Notes: generated from the letters alone by a model not told the origin. A stretch of 64,000 nucleotides of DNA from Ardenticatenaceae bacterium (GCA_020634565.1 JACKBN010000007.1:1-64000), one strand, 5' to 3'; positions 1 through 8,659 are shown, counted from the first letter of the stretch. Numbers and translations are program-made.

Positions 1-671
1 TCGTCCGTTTCGCCCGTGAACTTTTGCTTGAGCTGCTCCGCCTGGAACTGGACGGAGTAGTTGATCATGTACCACATGCCTTTCCACGTTTCCGGGTCTA
101 GCAAATCTTCACGGGTGGCCCCTTGCAGACTGTCCATAATGCCTTTGGCCACATCTGGCGTGAAGCGATCAATATTAGTTTTGACAAAGTTGAGCATCGT
201 GTCTGGCTGGAGCGGTTTGGGGAGCTGCTCGTTCATCTTTTCGCGCAGCTGGTTGGCCTGGAATTTGGCCGAGTAGCTGAGCATGTAGCCCAGCCCTTTC
301 CACGTCTCGATGTCCATCATGTCTTCGCGGGTCATGCCGCGGAAGTTTTCCAGGATGCCCAGCTGCATTTCTGGGGTGAACTGGCTCAGATTTTGGCGCA
401 GGTAGGTAAGCAGCTGCAGCGGGTTGTAGGGAGAACTGTTGGCGGGCGGAACGGCCGTTTTCAAATCGGCCACTAGTTCATCCAGCTCCGCCAAAAGCGC
501 TTGCTTGCGGGCCAGCAGTTCAGCCTCGGCTTCACTTTGCGCCGACGTCACCTCTGCTTGCGCCATATTTTGGTGAACATGGCAATACTCTGATCCGTCA
601 ACAGCATAATTTTTGCACGGTTTGCCCGCCTTGGTGGTGGCGGCACAGTGGGTTGGGGATTGTTCGCTCAT
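1..671 (-). CDS. Zinc-knuckle protein with tandem helical repeats (3' end cut off by the window edge)
   Basis: This reading frame is open to the window edge, so its C-terminus is missing; 223 residues are visible. The ATG follows a clear GGAGAAAACG ribosome site. Residues 8-32 hold a C-x10-C-x10-C-x2-H pattern (C8, C19, YCHVH), like the short zinc-binding knuckles of the DUF5763 type. Next comes a Glu/Ala-rich coiled stretch (about 36-62). Two tandem copies of a unit of about 70 residues follow, each containing FTP, a TREDxxDxETWKG segment and a Y-S-x-x-FQA-x-QL segment. The repeat unit probably continues beyond the edge. It lies just downstream of the acyl-ACP-reductase-like gene on the same strand and may be co-transcribed with it. 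Function is not recognised; the DUF5763 link is a pattern match only. Confidence 0.8.
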   Translation of the reverse strand, partial: MSEQSPTHCAATTKAGKPCKNYAVDGSEYCHVHQNMAQAEVTSAQSEAEAELLARKQALLAELDELVADLKTAVPPANSSPYNPLQLLTYLRQNLSQFTPEMQLGILENFRGMTREDMMDIETWKGLGYMLSYSAKFQANQLREKMNEQLPKPLQPDTMLNFVKTNIDRFTPDVAKGIMDSLQGATREDLLDPETWKGMWYMINYSVQFQAEQLKQKFTGETD

Positions 672-709
672 CGTTTTCTCCAATTTTTAAGGGCTTGCGG
701 CCCTCCAAT

Positions 710-2920
710 TTACTTTTTGCGCCAGAAGAAGAGAGCAGCAATGGCAGCCAGGGCCGCGGCCCCAGCGCTGGCCAAAATGGTGGTAGAACGGCCGTTGCTA
801 CCCCGTTTCGCCCTGCCCCGCCGACCTCTGGTAGGCAAGGCAGCCTGCGCCTGCCGCTGCACATCGGCCAACTTGGCCGGATCGTTACGCAGTTCATCAG
901 CCAGCGCTCGCTTTTTGGCCAGGTCTTCGTCCGTCAGGAAATGATCGTGGCTGCGAATGCCCGACAGTTCCAAGCCATGTTTTTTATAGAGGCGATAGAT
1001 TTCTTTGACGCGCTCAATTTCGATGTTGCGGCCAAGGGTGTAATCTTCAAAACGGCCGTCCAGCGCCAGCAGCGCCGTTTCTGCCAGACAAGCATAGGCC
1101 ACACCAGGCGGCAAGCCAATGTCCATACCAAAATTGGGTTTGCCCGGCAGCAAAATCTCGCCTGATTCAATGACCAGCACATCGGGGCGCAGCGCCGCTT
1201 CCTCTTCGGTGATGTCCGGCGGGCGGGCAATATCGCAAATGACAGCGCCCGGCTTACACTTGGTAATGTCGATAATGCGCGTGTTCAGCGCCGTTGTCGT
1301 GGTAACGATGAGGTCGCAGTCGCTCACGTAATCGTCGGCCGTTGTGCTTAATGTCACTTTGGCGTGGGGCGTTTCAGCCTCGATGGTTTGTTTCAGGCTA
1401 ATCAATTTTTCGGGCCGGGGTGCCACGAGCACAATGTTAGGCACGGCCTGCGCCAGCAAGCGGGAGCAGACGGAACCAATCGAACCGGTCGCACCAATCA
1501 CCATCACCTTGCCCTGGTGCGCTTCATCCAGATTGTTGCCCATCTTCACCACCGCCTGCTTGGCCGTTTCCAGCGTGGCCGCCACAGTGAGGCTGTTGCC
1601 CGAGGTGATGGCAATATCCGCTTTTTGGGCCACGGTGATCCCTGCATCCCCCACGACGGAGGTAAACGCCCCCAACCCCATCAGGCGCGCCCCATAACGC
1701 TCCGCCATGCGCGAGGCGCGGATGAGGCGGCGGTAAACAAAAGCGGGATCGCGCCGCATCAGTTCGCGCGGCGTACCGCCAATATAGAGCAGGTAACCTT
1801 CCACTTTTTGTCCCGTCGAGGGGCTTTCAATGCCGGTGATGCGGCTGCCGTACATCGGTGGCAGATGGGCCGCCACGCGTTCTACCAAACGCTCCGGCAA
1901 GAAGCGCGTCCAGCGGAAACGAGGATGGCTAAAAATAAAGCGAGGCGAGAGCGGATGGATTACGAAGGCAAATTTGTTGATGCCAGCTTCTTCCGGCTGC
2001 AAATATTTGATGCCCGGCTTCCAATCCATTTGGGCCATCAGGTTGAGGTAGGTGTTTTCCGTGAGTTCAGCCTCTTCATCGGGACGTAGAGCAACGAGAA
2101 TAGCTTCAAAAACGGCCGCTCCCAAGTGCGCCAGTTCATGCCCCAATGGCGGCATCGTGGTCACCAGCACAGAGACACCGCGCTCCCGCAAATCGACCAC
2201 ATCTTCCTCGGTGGCCGACTCAGTGACGATAACCTTGCGCTTAAGCTGCGCCGGACTGTAGCGGCGAATGCCCCCCATATCACCCGCGATCACATCAGCC
2301 CATTCAAACAGTTTGGGGCTGCGCGGCCGAATCGATTCACCAGCCTGGGGGAACAAGCGGCGAAACGGATAGGCACGAAGCTGATTGAGCGTAGGCTCTG
2401 CCACGCGCGGCAGCGTTTCGGAAGTGCCAACGCCAGGTACGGGTGGCAAAGCAAAATAAACAATGGGGTCTGCATATCGTACGGACTCCGTGTACTGGCT
2501 TAATGCCTGGGAAAGTCCATTGTGATTCAGCCCCGGAGCCATAAGCACTCGCTTGCGTGACCAAATACCGGGCTGCGCCTCATCGGCTAGGCGCACGGCC
2601 CACCGTTCCATTGCGGCCCGCACCCCTGAGCCATCAACCACGGGCGTTTCTTGCGCAATTTCAAACAAGGGTGCTGCTGCCGGATGGGCGACCCGCGCTT
2701 TGCCCAGGCGCAATGTTTTGGCAATACCCTGGAGGGCAACGGCCGTTACCTGACCATCCAACGCTTCGATCTGGGCAGACATTTTGTCCAAATCGCCCCC
2801 GCAGCCGATGTGCTGTATATGCACGGTGCTGTTTAGCAGTTCAACCTGCTCTTCCTTTTCTTCGGTGCCTTGAAAATGCAGCACAGCGATTTTCGCCTTG
2901 GAACCAGCCTGCTCTGCCAT
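710..2920 (-). CDS. Long-chain acyl-ACP reductase-like dehydrogenase with N-terminal extension and membrane tail
   Basis: 736 residues from the ATG at 2920, which has AAAGGAG upstream; an in-frame start 11 codons earlier has a poorer context. From about residue 400 the protein follows the cyanobacterial acyl-ACP reductase (AAR, COG5322) pattern: a GLGAFTS segment, SGNSLT, a Rossmann [10 protein letters not shown] at about 474, an ACLAE segment whose Cys (about 611) aligns with the acyl-accepting Cys of AAR, and TLGRNIEIE. The first ~390 residues are an extension not found in cyanobacterial AAR and not recognised. The C-terminus has a basic stretch ([10 protein letters not shown]), a hydrophobic segment of about 20 residues and WRKK, a tail-anchor arrangement. 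It may reduce a fatty acyl thioester at the membrane; substrate and product are inferred from family only. No aldehyde decarbonylase gene is nearby. Confidence 0.75.
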   Translation of the reverse strand: MAEQAGSKAKIAVLHFQGTEEKEEQVELLNSTVHIQHIGCGGDLDKMSAQIEALDGQVTAVALQGIAKTLRLGKARVAHPAAAPLFEIAQETPVVDGSGVRAAMERWAVRLADEAQPGIWSRKRVLMAPGLNHNGLSQALSQYTESVRYADPIVYFALPPVPGVGTSETLPRVAEPTLNQLRAYPFRRLFPQAGESIRPRSPKLFEWADVIAGDMGGIRRYSPAQLKRKVIVTESATEEDVVDLRERGVSVLVTTMPPLGHELAHLGAAVFEAILVALRPDEEAELTENTYLNLMAQMDWKPGIKYLQPEEAGINKFAFVIHPLSPRFIFSHPRFRWTRFLPERLVERVAAHLPPMYGSRITGIESPSTGQKVEGYLLYIGGTPRELMRRDPAFVYRRLIRASRMAERYGARLMGLGAFTSVVGDAGITVAQKADIAITSGNSLTVAATLETAKQAVVKMGNNLDEAHQGKVMVIGATGSIGSVCSRLLAQAVPNIVLVAPRPEKLISLKQTIEAETPHAKVTLSTTADDYVSDCDLIVTTTTALNTRIIDITKCKPGAVICDIARPPDITEEEAALRPDVLVIESGEILLPGKPNFGMDIGLPPGVAYACLAETALLALDGRFEDYTLGRNIEIERVKEIYRLYKKHGLELSGIRSHDHFLTDEDLAKKRALADELRNDPAKLADVQRQAQAALPTRGRRGRAKRGSNGRSTTILASAGAAALAAIAALFFWRKK

Positions 2921-3204
2921 AGGTGCACTCCTTTTCTCCATTGCCTGCCTCACGCGGTTATCAGTAAAAAATGGGATTGCTAATCTATTATTTGTGTGTG
3001 GATATGTAGTTTTTGTCGGTGATGCTTGATTATACTCTGTTTATCACATTTTTCAGATCAAGAACTTGTTAATGTATTTGCCAGCCTGACCACTACCAGA
3101 GATGTAGAATTTCATTTAAATTGAAAATATCCCATTTCCCCATCGTCGTCTTCATTGCGATGCAATCCTAGCCCGATCTTATTGGTTTACAGTGCCCAGA
3201 CAGA
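2921..3204. other. AT-rich intergenic region upstream of the dehydrogenase
   Basis: This stretch separates two minus-strand genes. No convincing small ORF or RNA gene is seen. On the minus strand a TATAAT (plus-strand 3029-3034) is a good -10 candidate for the dehydrogenase, but no matching -35 element lies 16-18 bases upstream, so the promoter is only suggested. Confidence 0.4.
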
Positions 3205-3236
3205 CAAAAAAGCCTCCTGAACCAGCAGAAGGCTTC
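3205..3236 (-). terminator. Intrinsic terminator of the solute-binding protein gene
   Basis: A 10-bp stem with one wobble pair (AAGCCTCCTG / CAGAAGGCTT) and a 6-base loop is followed on the minus strand by a run of six T. It lies about 85 bases past the stop codon of the lipoprotein gene. Confidence 0.85.
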
Positions 3237-3319
3237 TTTAAAATAACAGAGTCTGTATAGGGCCAGCTACGCCAGCCCTATTTTATTTGTGTGAGAATGG
3301 TTCATAGAACCAATCGGAT

Positions 3320-5944
3320 TTATGGTGCAATTACAAACTGGTATTCGGCCAGGCTAGGCAGGGCTACCAGTTTGGAGACCACGACGACCTCAAGGCGGTT
3401 GGAGCCTTCGGCCAGGGCGTCGGTGGTTTCACTACTTAGCACCACCTCCCACAGACCGTCTTCAACGGCCGTAGCCATACCAGCTTCCACCTGCGCGCCA
3501 GTAGCGTCGAACAACAGGTAGTTGACGCCTTCGATGTCGTCTATTGAGTATGGTTCACCAAAGGCGTCAACAAAGACGTCGAAGATGGCTTCGTCGCCAA
3601 TGGTGACACGGCTGGGACCGTCGATTTCGACTTCGGCAATGGCCGGGGCTGTAAAACCGGCAAAGCGGTTGGCCGGATCCGGGTGCGCTTCGTAGCGTTT
3701 CAGGATGGCCTGACTCTCCACGGGGAAGACGCCTTGCAAGAAGTAGATGTTGGTGCCCAGATAATAGTGGCCATAGCGGCGGGCAAACTCAGTCAGATTG
3801 GCGTAGCGCACGGCTGCTTCATCCTCGGTAATAAACTGGCCCAGGGTGGCGGCATAGGGGATGTAATTTTCTTCAGTGGCTGCCGTCAGTTCTTCGGCAA
3901 GGATGGCCAGCGACGGGCCGGCGATCATGTTGGTGCGCTGGATTTCGTTGGCGTCGGACTTGTCGGGCGTGAAGGCGAAACTGCCGTTGCCTTCGCCGCG
4001 CAGCATCAAAGCCATGTTGTGCCAGGCGGCGTCGCCAAAACCATAGGCCTCACCGGCTCCGGAGCCGGGCCACCAGCTAATAACCATGTTCTCAGCGTCC
4101 AGGCTGGCGTTATCGCCGTAATGCTCGATGATCAGCGGATCGGTGGAGACGATACGCACGCCCTTGAACGCGGAGAGGAACTGGTCAAGCGTGGGTACCA
4201 GGGACTCGTCGTAGTAGGGGCTGCTGGGGTTGGCCAGGTCGAAGGTGACAATCATGCCCATCACAAAGTCGGCGGCGCTCAACGGGCTGCCATCATGCCA
4301 GGTGATGGTGTCGAACATGTCTTCGGGATAGTAGCTGGTGCTCTTGAAAACGGCCGTTTGTGTTTCAGTGTACACTTCGGCCGCCGTCAGGAAGGCCTGA
4401 TTTTCGGCATCCCAGGCAACCCAGGCGTCGTCAGGCACCACAATTTCCGGCGCGGTAGAGAAGTCTACCCAGTCGTAGGTGACGCCAGCCGGGAAGCTTT
4501 CATCCACAACGACTTCGGCGCGCTCGATGCGGCCAGGGATGCCCAGACCCGTATTGGGATCAGCGTAAATGGCCTGTTCACCGACGGCGCGTTTAACCAT
4601 GTTGTCGAACACCCAGTTGGAGCCGCCAATCGGGTTCCACGGTTCGGTAAAGACACTGGGCAGACCAATCGTCATAGAGCCGCCCACTTCGTCGGCAAAG
4701 CGCACAGTCTTAGCCCACAGGCCTGCGCCACTGACGCCGGCAGCCAGGTCTGTAGAGACGGAGACGTCTACATTGTACGGCACCAGTGTGGTACGGCTGG
4801 TCACCCAGATGCGCGTGGCCAGTTCATTGGCTAGCGGTAGCGCCTGGCGGAACAGTTCGGCGCGTTCTTCCAGATTAGCGAAATCATTGTTGAACAGGCG
4901 CAGGGACAGCTCGTCCAGTTCGGGAGAGGGTTCGAAGACCTGCCACGACGGCCACGGCACGCCACGTGGCGTGTAGTAGAAATCGAAGTTACTGCCGTCG
5001 TCGCGGCCAATGGCGCTTTGGCTCCAGCCACCGGTGTACCAGTTCCACTGGCATTCGACCGGATCGGAGCTAATCCATAACGGACTTAGTTCACCAGAGG
5101 TGCGTTCAAAACGCTCCACCGTAAAGCCCAGCTCTTCAAGCTGGTTGGCGAAGTAATTGCCAATTTCCAGACGGGTGTCCTCGGTACGGATGAGACCGAT
5201 GACGCTGACCGGTTCACCATTGTAGGTCCAGAGGCCGTCAACCAGTTCTGCGCCTAATGCTTCCATTTCTGCGTTAACCACTTCGCGGGCGCGTTCGAGG
5301 TTGTAGGCATATTCGGCTTCTATTGCACGAATTTCAGCGGCGAAGCGGCTGCGGTCGGCGCTGGCTTCGCGGATAACGGTGTATTTGGGTACGGCCAAAC
5401 CACTATACAGTTCATCGGCAACGTAGTCGCGGTCGATGGCCCAGTTCATCGCTTCGCGGATTCGCTGGTTCTGAAAGGGATTGAGGACGCCTTCGTCGGC
5501 GCAAGTGCCGTTGTTGAAGAGGATTTCATCGAAGAGGCCGAATTGGGTAACGGCCGTAACGTTGTCGGCGTTGTTAATGGCCTGTACTGCTGCTGCGCCA
5601 CCGATGTCGTCGGCATACATGTCGATGTCCTCAACCGCCAGGCGGGCCACGGCTGAATCCTGATTTGGCTCTTCGACAAAGACGATAGTATCCAGCCAAC
5701 CGCCGGTACGATTCATCTCTTCTTCGCTTCCCATATCTTCGGGTTCAACCTCAACTGTTTCCACCACAGTCTCAACAACCGTTTCGGTGACGATGCGGGT
5801 GACTTCAACCGACGCACCTTCCTCAACAACCGTCTGGGTGATCACACGGGTCACCTCGACTGTGGTTGGCTCACTGCTGCCGCAAGCGACAAGCACTAGA
5901 ATCGCCAGCAGCAGGGAGCCTATCATAAACCATTTCCGTTTCAT
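3320..5944 (-). CDS. ABC-transporter family 5 solute-binding lipoprotein with unusual domain order
   Basis: 874 residues from the ATG at 5944, which follows AAAGGAG; the longer frame upstream lacks a good start. Residues 1-21 are a lipoprotein signal (lipobox LVAC, Cys21). A Val-Thr-rich linker at about 27-65 repeats the VEVTR and ETVVE units. Two parts resemble the peptide-binding SBP_bac_5 fold but in swapped order. The piece that normally forms the second lobe (QRIREAMNWAIDRD) comes first. The piece that normally comes early (WNPIGGSNWVFDN, then TWHDGSPLSAADFV) lies near residues 400-560. About 110 residues at the C-terminus look like an Ig-like beta domain. It probably binds peptides or a similar solute at the cell surface. 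No permease or ATPase genes adjoin it, and the ligand is unknown. Confidence 0.8.
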   Translation of the reverse strand: MKRKWFMIGSLLLAILVLVACGSSEPTTVEVTRVITQTVVEEGASVEVTRIVTETVVETVVETVEVEPEDMGSEEEMNRTGGWLDTIVFVEEPNQDSAVARLAVEDIDMYADDIGGAAAVQAINNADNVTAVTQFGLFDEILFNNGTCADEGVLNPFQNQRIREAMNWAIDRDYVADELYSGLAVPKYTVIREASADRSRFAAEIRAIEAEYAYNLERAREVVNAEMEALGAELVDGLWTYNGEPVSVIGLIRTEDTRLEIGNYFANQLEELGFTVERFERTSGELSPLWISSDPVECQWNWYTGGWSQSAIGRDDGSNFDFYYTPRGVPWPSWQVFEPSPELDELSLRLFNNDFANLEERAELFRQALPLANELATRIWVTSRTTLVPYNVDVSVSTDLAAGVSGAGLWAKTVRFADEVGGSMTIGLPSVFTEPWNPIGGSNWVFDNMVKRAVGEQAIYADPNTGLGIPGRIERAEVVVDESFPAGVTYDWVDFSTAPEIVVPDDAWVAWDAENQAFLTAAEVYTETQTAVFKSTSYYPEDMFDTITWHDGSPLSAADFVMGMIVTFDLANPSSPYYDESLVPTLDQFLSAFKGVRIVSTDPLIIEHYGDNASLDAENMVISWWPGSGAGEAYGFGDAAWHNMALMLRGEGNGSFAFTPDKSDANEIQRTNMIAGPSLAILAEELTAATEENYIPYAATLGQFITEDEAAVRYANLTEFARRYGHYYLGTNIYFLQGVFPVESQAILKRYEAHPDPANRFAGFTAPAIAEVEIDGPSRVTIGDEAIFDVFVDAFGEPYSIDDIEGVNYLLFDATGAQVEAGMATAVEDGLWEVVLSSETTDALAEGSNRLEVVVVSKLVALPSLAEYQFVIAP

Positions 5945-6038
5945 AATTGATTCTCCTTTGGGTGTGTGAGACATTTTTTCGGGACTGTGCCGGGGCGGCG
6001 CTGAAGTAGCCGACCTGCGCCGTTTGCGACACGCCTGC

Positions 6039-6067
6039 ATTATAAACAAGTGTCATAAAAGTGTCAA
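6039..6067 (-). promoter_or_regulatory. Consensus sigma-70 type promoter of the solute-binding lipoprotein
   Basis: On the minus strand the sequence reads TTGACA, 17 bases, TATAAT: a perfect match at both boxes with ideal spacing. The start of transcription would fall near 6032, giving a leader of about 88 bases before the lipoprotein ATG. Confidence 0.8.
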
Positions 6068-6078
6068 TATAGTGACAC
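6050..6078. promoter_or_regulatory. GTGTCA operator candidate overlapping the promoter
   Basis: Two direct GTGTCA copies 11 bases apart (6050 and 6061) are joined by an inverted copy, making the perfect dyad GTGTCA-N6-TGACAC (6061-6078). The array covers the -35 box and spacer of the promoter, as expected for a repressor site. The regulator is not identified. Confidence 0.55.
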
Positions 6079-6332
6079 AGAGGTAAATAAATGGTGTTTT
6101 TCTAGTGAACCAAGGCGCGCCTGTGGACTATGCCAAAATATCAAAACGCTTCGTCTGGCAGCTAAAATGACGGCGATGGGTGGAGGAAACGTAGTCATTA
6201 GATAAGGGCAGGGAGAAAAGCCCAAATAGCGAATCGCTTTTGAAAATTTGAAACTACAAAGCAATTTTTCACTGTTAAAGAGACGCCTTTTCGATTTGAA
6301 TGAAATCCTGGAAAAGCATCGCTTTTGGCCTC

Positions 6333-6361
6333 TTGACTTCCATGACGCACTGTGTTATATT
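6333..6361 (+). promoter_or_regulatory. Promoter of the first phasin gene
   Basis: TTGACT, 17 bases, TATATT: ten of twelve consensus positions with ideal spacing. The predicted transcription start is near 6368, about 80 bases before the phasin ATG. Confidence 0.65.
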
Positions 6362-6382
6362 GCTTATGATGCGATGCGTCAT
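6342..6382. promoter_or_regulatory. Candidate PhaR operator at the phasin promoter
   Basis: ATGACGCACTG lies within the promoter spacer (6342-6352), and an inverted ATGCGTCAT lies just downstream of the predicted start (6374-6382). The same 11 bases recur exactly at the phaR promoter (7452-7462). PhaR proteins are known to repress phasin genes and themselves, so this is a plausible PhaR site by inference. Confidence 0.5.
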
Positions 6383-6446
6383 AAACAAATTGAAGCTGAA
6401 TCAAAACAAGGCAATCTGGTAGAAACAGGATTGCAGGAGGCACAAA

Positions 6447-6821
6447 ATGGCAGAAAAAATCGAGTTTACCGAAACGGTAGAAGAAAATGTAAATATGTTG
6501 GTTGAGAACGGCCGTAAAATGGTGTTGGCTGGCTTGGGTGCCATGACGATGGCTCAAGAAGAATTAGTCCACCTGTTCAACAATCTGGTAGAACGCGGTT
6601 CTGAAACCGAAGAAAAGACCCGCGGCATGGTTAACAAGCAGGTTGAAAATCGTCAGAAAGAAGCTCAAAAAGCCGCCAAAAAGATGGAAAAAGAAGTTGA
6701 AAAGCGGTTCGAGAACTTGCTGCACCGCATGAACATTCCATCCAAAAACGACATTGAAAAATTGAGCCGCAAAGTCACCACATTGAACAAAAAAGTGAAT
6801 GAGCTGAGCAAAGCTGAGTAA
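6447..6821 (+). CDS. Phasin family protein (polyhydroxyalkanoate granule associated)
   Basis: 124 residues behind an AGGAGG ribosome site. A short hydrophobic stretch (MVLAGLGAMTMAQ, about 25-37) is followed by a long charged coiled coil rich in Lys and Glu to the end. This is the layout of PhaI/PhaF-type phasins, which coat polyhydroxyalkanoate granules. The segment ENLLHRMNIPSKNDIEKLS near 90-108 is almost repeated in the paralogue downstream and echoed at the C-terminus of PhaR ([17 protein letters not shown]), suggesting a shared oligomerisation module. It is first in a cluster of two phasins and phaR, with its own promoter and putative operator. No PHA synthase is visible in the window. 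Confidence 0.8.
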   Translation: MAEKIEFTETVEENVNMLVENGRKMVLAGLGAMTMAQEELVHLFNNLVERGSETEEKTRGMVNKQVENRQKEAQKAAKKMEKEVEKRFENLLHRMNIPSKNDIEKLSRKVTTLNKKVNELSKAE

Positions 6822-6900
6822 CAACGAGCCAACAGCTTGACATTGGGCCAAACGGCCCTTCAGAACCACTTCTGGGGAAGAGCAAAATACGGTAAAGTTT

Positions 6901-6929
6901 CGCGGGTAGGTGGCCTCCATCTACCCGCG
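6901..6929. other. Strong hairpin between the two phasin genes
   Basis: A perfect 9-bp stem (CGCGGGTAG / CTACCCGCG) with an 11-base loop lies 32 bases ahead of the second phasin ATG. No T-run follows, so it is more likely a processing or stability element than a full terminator. It could make the two phasins unequal in expression. Confidence 0.55.
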
Positions 6930-6960
6930 TTGCGCAAAGATTAACCTGGTGAGGTATAAA

Positions 6961-7341
6961 ATGGTAGACAAAATTAAAGTAGAAGAAGAAGCTGTGGAAG
7001 AAGTTAGCCCAAACCCGTTTTTTGAGGGGATTCGCCGTGTCATGTTGGCAGGTGTTGGTGCCGTTTCTGTAGCGCAAGACGAAGCAGAAAAGTTTGTAAA
7101 CAAGCTGGTTGAAAAGGGCGAAATTGCCGAGCAAGACGGCCGTTCCCTGTTAAATGATCTGGCCGACAAGCGCAAGCAGCGCGCTCAAGAAAGCAGCAAG
7201 CGCGTCAGCGATGAGCTGGAAAAGCGCATGGAAAGCTTGCTCAACCGGATGAACATCCCTACCAAAGCAGATATTGAGCAGCTGAGCACCAAAGTTGCCG
7301 AGCTAACCAAAAAGATCGACACGCTGAAAGAGCAAAAGTAA
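6961..7341 (+). CDS. Second phasin family protein
   Basis: 126 residues from the ATG after GGTGAGG; an upstream in-frame extension overlaps the hairpin and has no ribosome site. It has an acidic N-terminus (about 1-18), a hydrophobic segment VMLAGVGAVSVAQDEA (about 27-42) and a long charged coiled coil with ESLLNRMNIPTKADIEQLS. It is clearly paralogous to the gene upstream and probably arose by tandem duplication. It would coat polyhydroxyalkanoate granules in the cytoplasm. Transcription likely ends at the hairpin 37 bases downstream. Confidence 0.8.
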   Translation: MVDKIKVEEEAVEEVSPNPFFEGIRRVMLAGVGAVSVAQDEAEKFVNKLVEKGEIAEQDGRSLLNDLADKRKQRAQESSKRVSDELEKRMESLLNRMNIPTKADIEQLSTKVAELTKKIDTLKEQK

Positions 7342-7377
7342 GCTTTTTTTGCTTGAATAACTGAATAAATAAACCAG

Positions 7378-7420
7378 AAAAGGGAGAGAAACGGCCGTTG
7401 CGCTGCGTCTCTCCCTTTTT
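7378..7420 (+). terminator. Terminator after the phasin pair
   Basis: AAAAGGGAGAGA pairs with TCTCTCCCTTTT around a loop that holds one ACGGCCGT copy, followed by a T-run. It separates the phasin genes from phaR. Confidence 0.85.
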
Positions 7421-7462
7421 GCATATCCCACAATCACGCCTATAATTTCTGATGACGCACTG
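7418..7462 (+). promoter_or_regulatory. phaR promoter and matching operator
   Basis: A perfect TATAAT (7441-7446) lies 17 bases from a weak -35 (TTTGCA at 7418). The predicted start coincides with ATGACGCACTG (7452-7462), identical to the 11 bases at the phasin promoter. This placement fits autorepression by PhaR. Confidence 0.5.
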
Positions 7463-7505
7463 AATCATTGAGCGCACACTGGATACCGAATAAGGATTGA
7501 CCACT

Positions 7506-8081
7506 ATGCCCGTTATCAAACGTTACCCCAATCGGAAGCTGTACGATACAGAAGCCAAGCGCTACATTACGCTGGACGGCATTGCAGAACTTATCCGCGA
7601 GGGCGCTGAGGTGCAGGTGGTTGACCACACCACGGATGAAGATTTAACGGCCGTTACCCTCACCCAAATCATCTTCGAACAAGAAAAACGCAACAGCGGT
7701 TTTCTGCCCAAATCTGTGCTTACCGGGCTGGTGCGGGCGGGCGGTGATACGCTCAATACGCTGCGTCGCAACCTGAATTCACCCTTGGAGCTGCTCAAAC
7801 ACGTAGATGAAGAAATTGAAAAGCGACTCCAAACCCTGGTCGAACGAGGCGAAATAGCCAAGGACGAGGCCATCAACCTGAGTGAAAAATTGATGGCTGC
7901 CAGCCAGGAAAAAAGCAAAGAAATGATTTCTGGCCAGCAGCGGCTGGAAAGATTACTCAATGTGCGGGGCGTACCGTCCCGCGAAGAAGTGGAAGAGCTA
8001 ACGAACCAGATCGAAACATTGTCTGCCAAAATTGATTCTTTAATTGACGAAAAAGCGCCTGATACGCAAAACGACAACTAA
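7506..8081 (+). CDS. phaR: Polyhydroxyalkanoate synthesis regulator PhaR
   Basis: 191 residues from the ATG at 7506, spaced 9 bases from AAGGA; a TTG three codons earlier would leave no room for the ribosome site. The first ~60 residues carry the PhaR DNA-binding signature ([20 protein letters not shown], then a VVDHTT and LTQIIFEQE segment). The rest is a helical, charged region (about 85-180) like the phasin C-termini, probably for oligomerisation or granule binding. PhaR proteins bind both PHA polymer and DNA and repress phasin synthesis when little polymer is present. The neighbouring phasins and the shared 11-base motif support that role here. Confidence 0.9.
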   Translation: MPVIKRYPNRKLYDTEAKRYITLDGIAELIREGAEVQVVDHTTDEDLTAVTLTQIIFEQEKRNSGFLPKSVLTGLVRAGGDTLNTLRRNLNSPLELLKHVDEEIEKRLQTLVERGEIAKDEAINLSEKLMAASQEKSKEMISGQQRLERLLNVRGVPSREEVEELTNQIETLSAKIDSLIDEKAPDTQNDN

Positions 8082-8098
8082 CCACCCTACCCAGTTGC

Positions 8099-8659
8099 AT
8101 GATAAACATTACCGGCTCCATTAAACGAGCGTTTGTTTTTCCCGCTATTCCTAAAGTTGCCCTTATTTACTACAGTGACATCAGTCGCGTAGCTGAATTT
8201 CTGCCCCACATTACCCTAATCCATACCTATGCCGAAAACCAGATTCGCATGCTGTATGAAACGGTTGAATTAGGGGCTTACACCATTCAAATTTACTCCG
8301 ATCTGGAAAGCCGTGTCGATTGGGACAAGATGGCCCTTCAGGTGTATCCCGTAAAGATCGAAACGGCTCCGCCCATCGAGCCAGAAACCTCGGTGCGCCA
8401 CACCAAGGGGAGCGGCCTGTTTGCCATTGATACGCAATTCTTTGACATGAAGGACCAAACCAGGGTTGAGTACACCATCCGCCTGCAAGCCGAAATGGAA
8501 CGGCCGTTAGGCATGCGCCTGATGCCCAAACGGGTTGTCAAACGTATCGCCCAGAGCATCACCGACGAGCGCGTCAAAGAAATTGCCGACGGTTTCATCA
8601 AAAGTTCCATTGAAGGCTTTCCTGAATGGGAAGCCCAAAACCAACAGGTGGGCAAATAA
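8099..8659 (+). CDS. DUF1997-like SRPBCC-fold protein
   Basis: 186 residues starting 17 bases after phaR, without a clear ribosome site. The pattern (KVALIYYSDISRVAEFLPH near the N-terminus, LESRVDWDKM in the middle and a C-terminal RIAQSITDERVKEIADGF helix) resembles DUF1997 proteins, which have a START/SRPBCC-like lipid-binding fold. No catalytic residues or membrane segments are seen. It abuts another SRPBCC protein with no spacer, so the two are translationally coupled and may act together. Linkage to phaR suggests a link with granule lipid or hydrophobic ligands, which is inference only. Confidence 0.6.
   Translation: MINITGSIKRAFVFPAIPKVALIYYSDISRVAEFLPHITLIHTYAENQIRMLYETVELGAYTIQIYSDLESRVDWDKMALQVYPVKIETAPPIEPETSVRHTKGSGLFAIDTQFFDMKDQTRVEYTIRLQAEMERPLGMRLMPKRVVKRIAQSITDERVKEIADGFIKSSIEGFPEWEAQNQQVGK

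Noticed and set aside
3683..4834. Long plus-strand ORF (383 codons) opposite the lipoprotein gene
   Set aside because: It lies wholly inside a clear lipoprotein gene on the other strand, has no ribosome site and no family signature; it is a frame kept open by GC-rich codon bias. The same applies to the large antisense frames in tnaA, the VWA gene, the second and first acylases and the macroglobulin gene.
6248..6505. Small plus-strand ORF overlapping the phasin start
   Set aside because: It crosses the phasin promoter and operator, has no ribosome site, and overlaps the phasin gene in another frame.
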